Source: Ruminococcaceae bacterium UBA5450 (lineage in GTDB: Bacteria > Bacillota > Clostridia > Oscillospirales > Acutalibacteraceae). From it: a stretch of DNA of 8,897 nucleotides. The notes under the pieces are model-generated. The model was not told where the DNA came from. It saw nothing but the letters and a program-made list of their open reading frames with translations, and did not search any database. The position numbers and the translations under genes are program-made. The stretch is taken from NCBI GenBank assembly GCA_002424295.1, contig DIQY01000114.1, forward strand, positions 1-8,897, given 5' to 3'. This document shows positions 6,476-8,897 of this stretch, one piece after another (position 1 is the stretch's first letter; the number at the start of each line of letters is the position of its first letter).

Positions 6476-6575
6476 CAATTTTTATGCTGACACAGAAGGA
6501 CCGATTTTAAAATCTCTTCCAGCAAAAAAGCTGAATAAAAATCTTTTTAAATCTTTGTAAATAGATCACGGTAAA

Positions 6576-7661
6576 TTATTTTTCATCCGGATAAAAGATC
6601 AGTCCTCCGCCCAAAACAAAGCAATCGGAATCATAAAATACGACTGCTTGTCCCGGGGTCACTGCACGCTGAGGTTCATCAAAATCCACCCGAACGGTAT
6701 CATTCTCCTCCGGCGTAATCGTAGCTCCCGCAGGGCGCGCCTGATAGCGAATCTTCACCTGTACGTGAATGGGTCCTTCCGGTTTCTCAATCGAAACCCA
6801 ATTGACCTCCGACGCATACGTAAACAAACGATATTGGGTGCCCTCCGGCCCTAAAACGACCTGATTTTTAGAGGGAATCAGCGCATCGACATACATTGGC
6901 TGTCCAAACGAAATCCCCAGCCCCTTGCGCTGTCCTACGGTATAATGAGTCAGTCCAAGATGGTGTCCGAGGACGTTCCCCTCTCGGTCGATAAAATTTC
7001 CGGGCTGAGAATCATGCCCACGATATTGTTTTAAAAATGCGTGATAGTCATTATCCTCTACAAAGCAGATTTCCTGACTGTCCGGCTTATGTGCCACCCG
7101 CAGCCCCGCCTCCTCAGCAATCGCCCGAATCTGCGGCTTCGTATAATTTCCCAGCGGCAGAAGCAGATGCTGCAGCTGCCCTTGTTCCAGGCAATAAAGC
7201 ACATAGCTCTGATCTTTATCTGTCGGTGCCGCTTTTAGATAATAGCGGCCGTTTTCTAGCTCCCCTGTCAGCGCATAATGTCCGGTTGCGATATGATCAA
7301 TTCCAAGCTCTCTGGCACGCTGAAGCATTGCGCCCATCTTCAAAAAGCGGTTGCAGCGGATGCAAGGATTCGGCGTGCGCCCCTTTTCATATTCTGAAGC
7401 AAAATTTTCGATCACAGATTTTTCAAAAATTTCGGTAAAATTAAAGACCAAATGATCAATTCCCAGCTGATAGCAAACCATTCTAGCATCCTGCACATCA
7501 CGAAACGAACAGCATCCGCCTTCGCGTGGGGGTGCGTCCGGCGGATCAATATGCAGGCGCAAGGTACAGCCTATAACTTCCCAACCTTCTTTTTGCAATA
7601 AAAGAGCGGCAACGCTGCTGTCCACGCCACCGCTCATTCCCAGTAAAACTTTTCGGTTCAC
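6576..7661 (-). CDS. mnmA: tRNA-uridine 2-thiolase (2-thiouridylase) MnmA
   Basis: A 361-residue protein of the usual MnmA length (about 360-370). It activates U34 of the Lys, Glu and Gln tRNAs with ATP and replaces O2 with sulfur passed from a cysteine desulfurase. The PP-loop GMSGGVDSS (8-16) is at the N-terminus. TPNPCIRCN holds C100 (catalytic nucleophile), and SQEICFVED holds C199, the second catalytic cysteine. GGCCSFRDVQDARMVC (near 49-64) is typical of clostridial members. The start is GTG at 7661, with GGAGGA 9 nt upstream; it overlaps the stop of the preceding gene as GTGA, so translation is probably coupled. No desulfurase gene is in the window, so the sulfur donor must be encoded elsewhere. 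Confidence 0.97.
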   Translation of the reverse strand: MNRKVLLGMSGGVDSSVAALLLQKEGWEVIGCTLRLHIDPPDAPPREGGCCSFRDVQDARMVCYQLGIDHLVFNFTEIFEKSVIENFASEYEKGRTPNPCIRCNRFLKMGAMLQRARELGIDHIATGHYALTGELENGRYYLKAAPTDKDQSYVLYCLEQGQLQHLLLPLGNYTKPQIRAIAEEAGLRVAHKPDSQEICFVEDNDYHAFLKQYRGHDSQPGNFIDREGNVLGHHLGLTHYTVGQRKGLGISFGQPMYVDALIPSKNQVVLGPEGTQYRLFTYASEVNWVSIEKPEGPIHVQVKIRYQARPAGATITPEENDTVRVDFDEPQRAVTPGQAVVFYDSDCFVLGGGLIFYPDEK

Positions 7662-8191
7662 GCTTTGGGCTCCTCCGAATCCTTCTGTACTTCGTCTTTG
7701 TTTTCTTCTGTTTCTGTAGGAACTTTTTCCGCTTCGGGGGCTTCAGCCGCAGCTTCTTCAGCTGCCTCCTCAGCCGCTTCTTCCGACACCTCTGCCGGAT
7801 CTGCCGGGACATCTTCATTTGCATAATATTCGCAGTCCTGGCACGAATTTTTTTCGCATCCGGCGCAAACATCCTCTTCATCTGCTTTTGCAAATTCTTC
7901 GCGCAGCTCATCCAGCTTATCAAAAGCACGTTTTAAGCGAGCTTCGCTCTCCTCTACAGCTCTGCAAAGCTGCTCGGTATTTCCGTTTTCGGGATCCCGA
8001 AGATGTTCAAAATAATATTTTCCCAGAGCGGCATAAGTGCGTTCGGTATTTTCCCGCTCATTTCGAATCACAACTCGTATCCGGCTGATCATTGCTTTTC
8101 GGCGGTTTGTTTTGATCATGGAATCAACTGCACTGGAAATCGTTTTCCCTGCATAGGACAAAGCTTTTCCGAATTCGTTCAATACATCCAT
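7658..8191 (-). CDS. Uncharacterised protein: helical N-terminus, Cys4 motif and acidic Ala/Glu tail
   Basis: A 177-residue protein I cannot assign to a named family. Residues 1-28 form an amphipathic segment (MDVLNEFGKALSYAGKTISS). Residues 30-105 are highly charged and predicted helical or coiled-coil, with a conserved-looking ALGKYYFEHL patch (55-64). Residues 109-120 carry CAGCEKNSCQDC, a CxxC-x4-CxxC arrangement that could bind zinc or an Fe-S cluster. From residue 126 the tail is acidic and Ala-rich with three EEAA units (137-148), probably disordered. ATG at 8191 is chosen because GGGAGG (8199-8204) lies 7 nt before it; the frame extends to a GTG at 8212, but the ribosome site lies inside that extension. 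It overlaps mnmA by 4 nt. The layout (short helical protein with a Cys motif) is common among clostridial hypothetical proteins; no function is claimed. Confidence 0.85.
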   Translation of the reverse strand: MDVLNEFGKALSYAGKTISSAVDSMIKTNRRKAMISRIRVVIRNERENTERTYAALGKYYFEHLRDPENGNTEQLCRAVEESEARLKRAFDKLDELREEFAKADEEDVCAGCEKNSCQDCEYYANEDVPADPAEVSEEAAEEAAEEAAAEAPEAEKVPTETEENKDEVQKDSEEPKA

Positions 8192-8268
8192 TGAAATACC
8201 TCCCTGCCGCACTTTTAAGCTTTTGTGCGGGATTTTCTTTTAATACGATTTTCTGGTTTTCTGGCTTT

Positions 8269-8274
8269 ATTATA
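8269..8274 (-). promoter_or_regulatory. Candidate -10 of the leftward mnmA operon
   Basis: The minus strand reads TATAAT, with CTGTTA as a weak -35 at an 18-nt spacing. It lies 77 nt upstream of the ATG of the Cys4 protein and would drive that gene and mnmA. No other good leftward -10 was seen in the gap. Confidence 0.5.
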
Positions 8275-8313
8275 TCGCATTTTTAATAAAAATAACAGTA
8301 TTTTTTCTGGAAG

Positions 8314-8342
8314 TAGGCAAAGCACGGATTTTGTGTTATAAT
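8314..8342 (+). promoter_or_regulatory. Promoter of the CpXC-domain gene
   Basis: TAGGCA (8314-8319, four of six matches to TTGACA), a 17-nt spacer, and TATAAT (8337-8342) preceded by TGT as an extended -10. It lies 54 nt before the ATG at 8397 and diverges from the mnmA operon promoter about 60 nt away. Confidence 0.68.
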
Positions 8343-8396
8343 AAACGATAACTTCTGGAAAAAAATCGATTCTTTTCCTTATGGGGGTGTAAAAAG

Positions 8397-8897
8397 ATGT
8401 CGACAAAAATAACAAAAGAAATCATCTGCCCTTCCTGCGGAAAATCTGATTCCATTGGAATGTTTCAGAGTATCCGCTCGGACGACGAAGAACTGCGCAA
8501 AAAGATTATGGACGAAACGCTTTTCGACTGGAACTGCACTCACTGCGGATGTTCGGCGGAATTTGTCTATCCGTGCCTCTATCATGATATTTCTCATTAT
8601 TTAATGGTTTATCTGGTGCCCGAAAAAGAAGAAAAATCATTAAAAGACGTAAAAGTTGCTTCTGAATTTCCGCAGCTTTCCGAGCTGAGCAAACGGGCAG
8701 TTACGACTTTGCAGCAGATGAAGGAAAAAATTCTGATTTTTGAAAGCGGCCTCGATGACGTCGCCGTTGAAGTTGTCAAGGCAGGCATGAAAGCAGTTGC
8801 AGAGAAAAAGCACCAAAATCCGGTCGAAAAGGGATTATTCTGCTTTTTCGATCCAAAAGATCAGCGGATCGGATTCCAGTTTTTTCTCAAAGGGCAG
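8397..8897 (+). CDS. CpXC-domain protein (partial, 3' end beyond the window)
   Basis: An open frame from ATG at 8397 runs without a stop for 167 codons to the window edge. The ribosome site is GGGGGTG (8383-8389), 7 nt before the ATG. The product shows the CpXC domain: IICPSCGKSD (C11, C14), then DETLFDWNCTHCG (about C48 and C51), followed by EFVYPCLYHD, the characteristic aromatic and acidic block after the second Cys pair. The four cysteines probably bind zinc. Residues about 85-125 are helical with the IFESGLDDVAVEVVK patch seen in longer members, and the rest is an incomplete C-terminal domain. The CpXC family is widespread in Firmicutes and of unknown function. It is divergent from the Cys4 protein and mnmA. 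Confidence 0.88.
   Translation, partial: MSTKITKEIICPSCGKSDSIGMFQSIRSDDEELRKKIMDETLFDWNCTHCGCSAEFVYPCLYHDISHYLMVYLVPEKEEKSLKDVKVASEFPQLSELSKRAVTTLQQMKEKILIFESGLDDVAVEVVKAGMKAVAEKKHQNPVEKGLFCFFDPKDQRIGFQFFLKGQ

Noticed and set aside
6520..6533. CAGC/GCTG hairpin as an mnmA terminator
   Set aside because: Four-base-pair stem with the A/T run inside the loop rather than after it; the 17-bp repeat at 6437-6475 explains termination.
7745..7785. EEAA codon repeat as a DNA tandem repeat
   Set aside because: The three units use different codons, so it is a protein-level compositional repeat rather than a recent DNA repeat.

Overview
This 8.9 kb window is an ordinary, densely packed chromosomal segment of a low-to-moderate GC Gram-positive bacterium, most likely a clostridium of the Ruminococcaceae/Oscillospiraceae type. 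The assignment rests on strong AGGAGG-type ribosome sites, TTG and GTG starts, a clostridial 2[4Fe-4S] ferredoxin, DarA/PstA and RicT homologues, and a gene order that is a trimmed version of the Bacillus subtilis yaaO-tmk-yaaQ(darA)-yaaR-holB-yaaT(ricT)-yabA-yabB(trmN6)-yazA-yabC(rsmI) block. No mobile element, CRISPR array, rRNA, tRNA or phage gene was seen.

Layout. (1) Positions 1-56, minus strand: the first 18 codons of an unidentified gene, divergent from the rest, with an extended -10 promoter. (2) Positions 57-267: a gene-free leader holding that promoter and, on the plus strand, a T-box-like core motif followed by a small terminator-like hairpin. (3) Positions 268-4398, plus strand: yfbR-like 5'-deoxynucleotidase, a YaaO-type Orn/Lys/Arg decarboxylase-family PLP enzyme, the c-di-AMP receptor DarA, DNA polymerase III delta' (holB) and RicT; a second promoter probably lies over the yaaO stop codon. 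(4) Positions 4454-4770: a short ferredoxin gene with its own strong promoter and a terminator hairpin. (5) Positions 4784-6420: trmN6 and rsmI, joined by an ATGA overlap and closed by a perfect 17-bp bidirectional terminator. (6) Positions 6576-8191, minus strand: an uncharacterised coiled-coil/Cys4/acidic-tail protein followed by mnmA, joined by a GTGA overlap. (7) Position 8397 to the end, plus strand: a CpXC-domain protein cut by the window edge, divergent from (6).

Taken together the genes serve nucleotide clean-up, second-messenger sensing, replication clamp loading, RNA processing (RicT) and modification of tRNA and rRNA (TrmN6, MnmA, RsmI). I found no convincing new multi-gene system. 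The items most worth a second look are the uncharacterised protein coupled to mnmA, the ferredoxin sitting next to the Fe-S protein RicT, the T-box-like leader before yfbR, and the conserved-cluster genes absent from this locus (tmk, yaaR, yabA, yazA).
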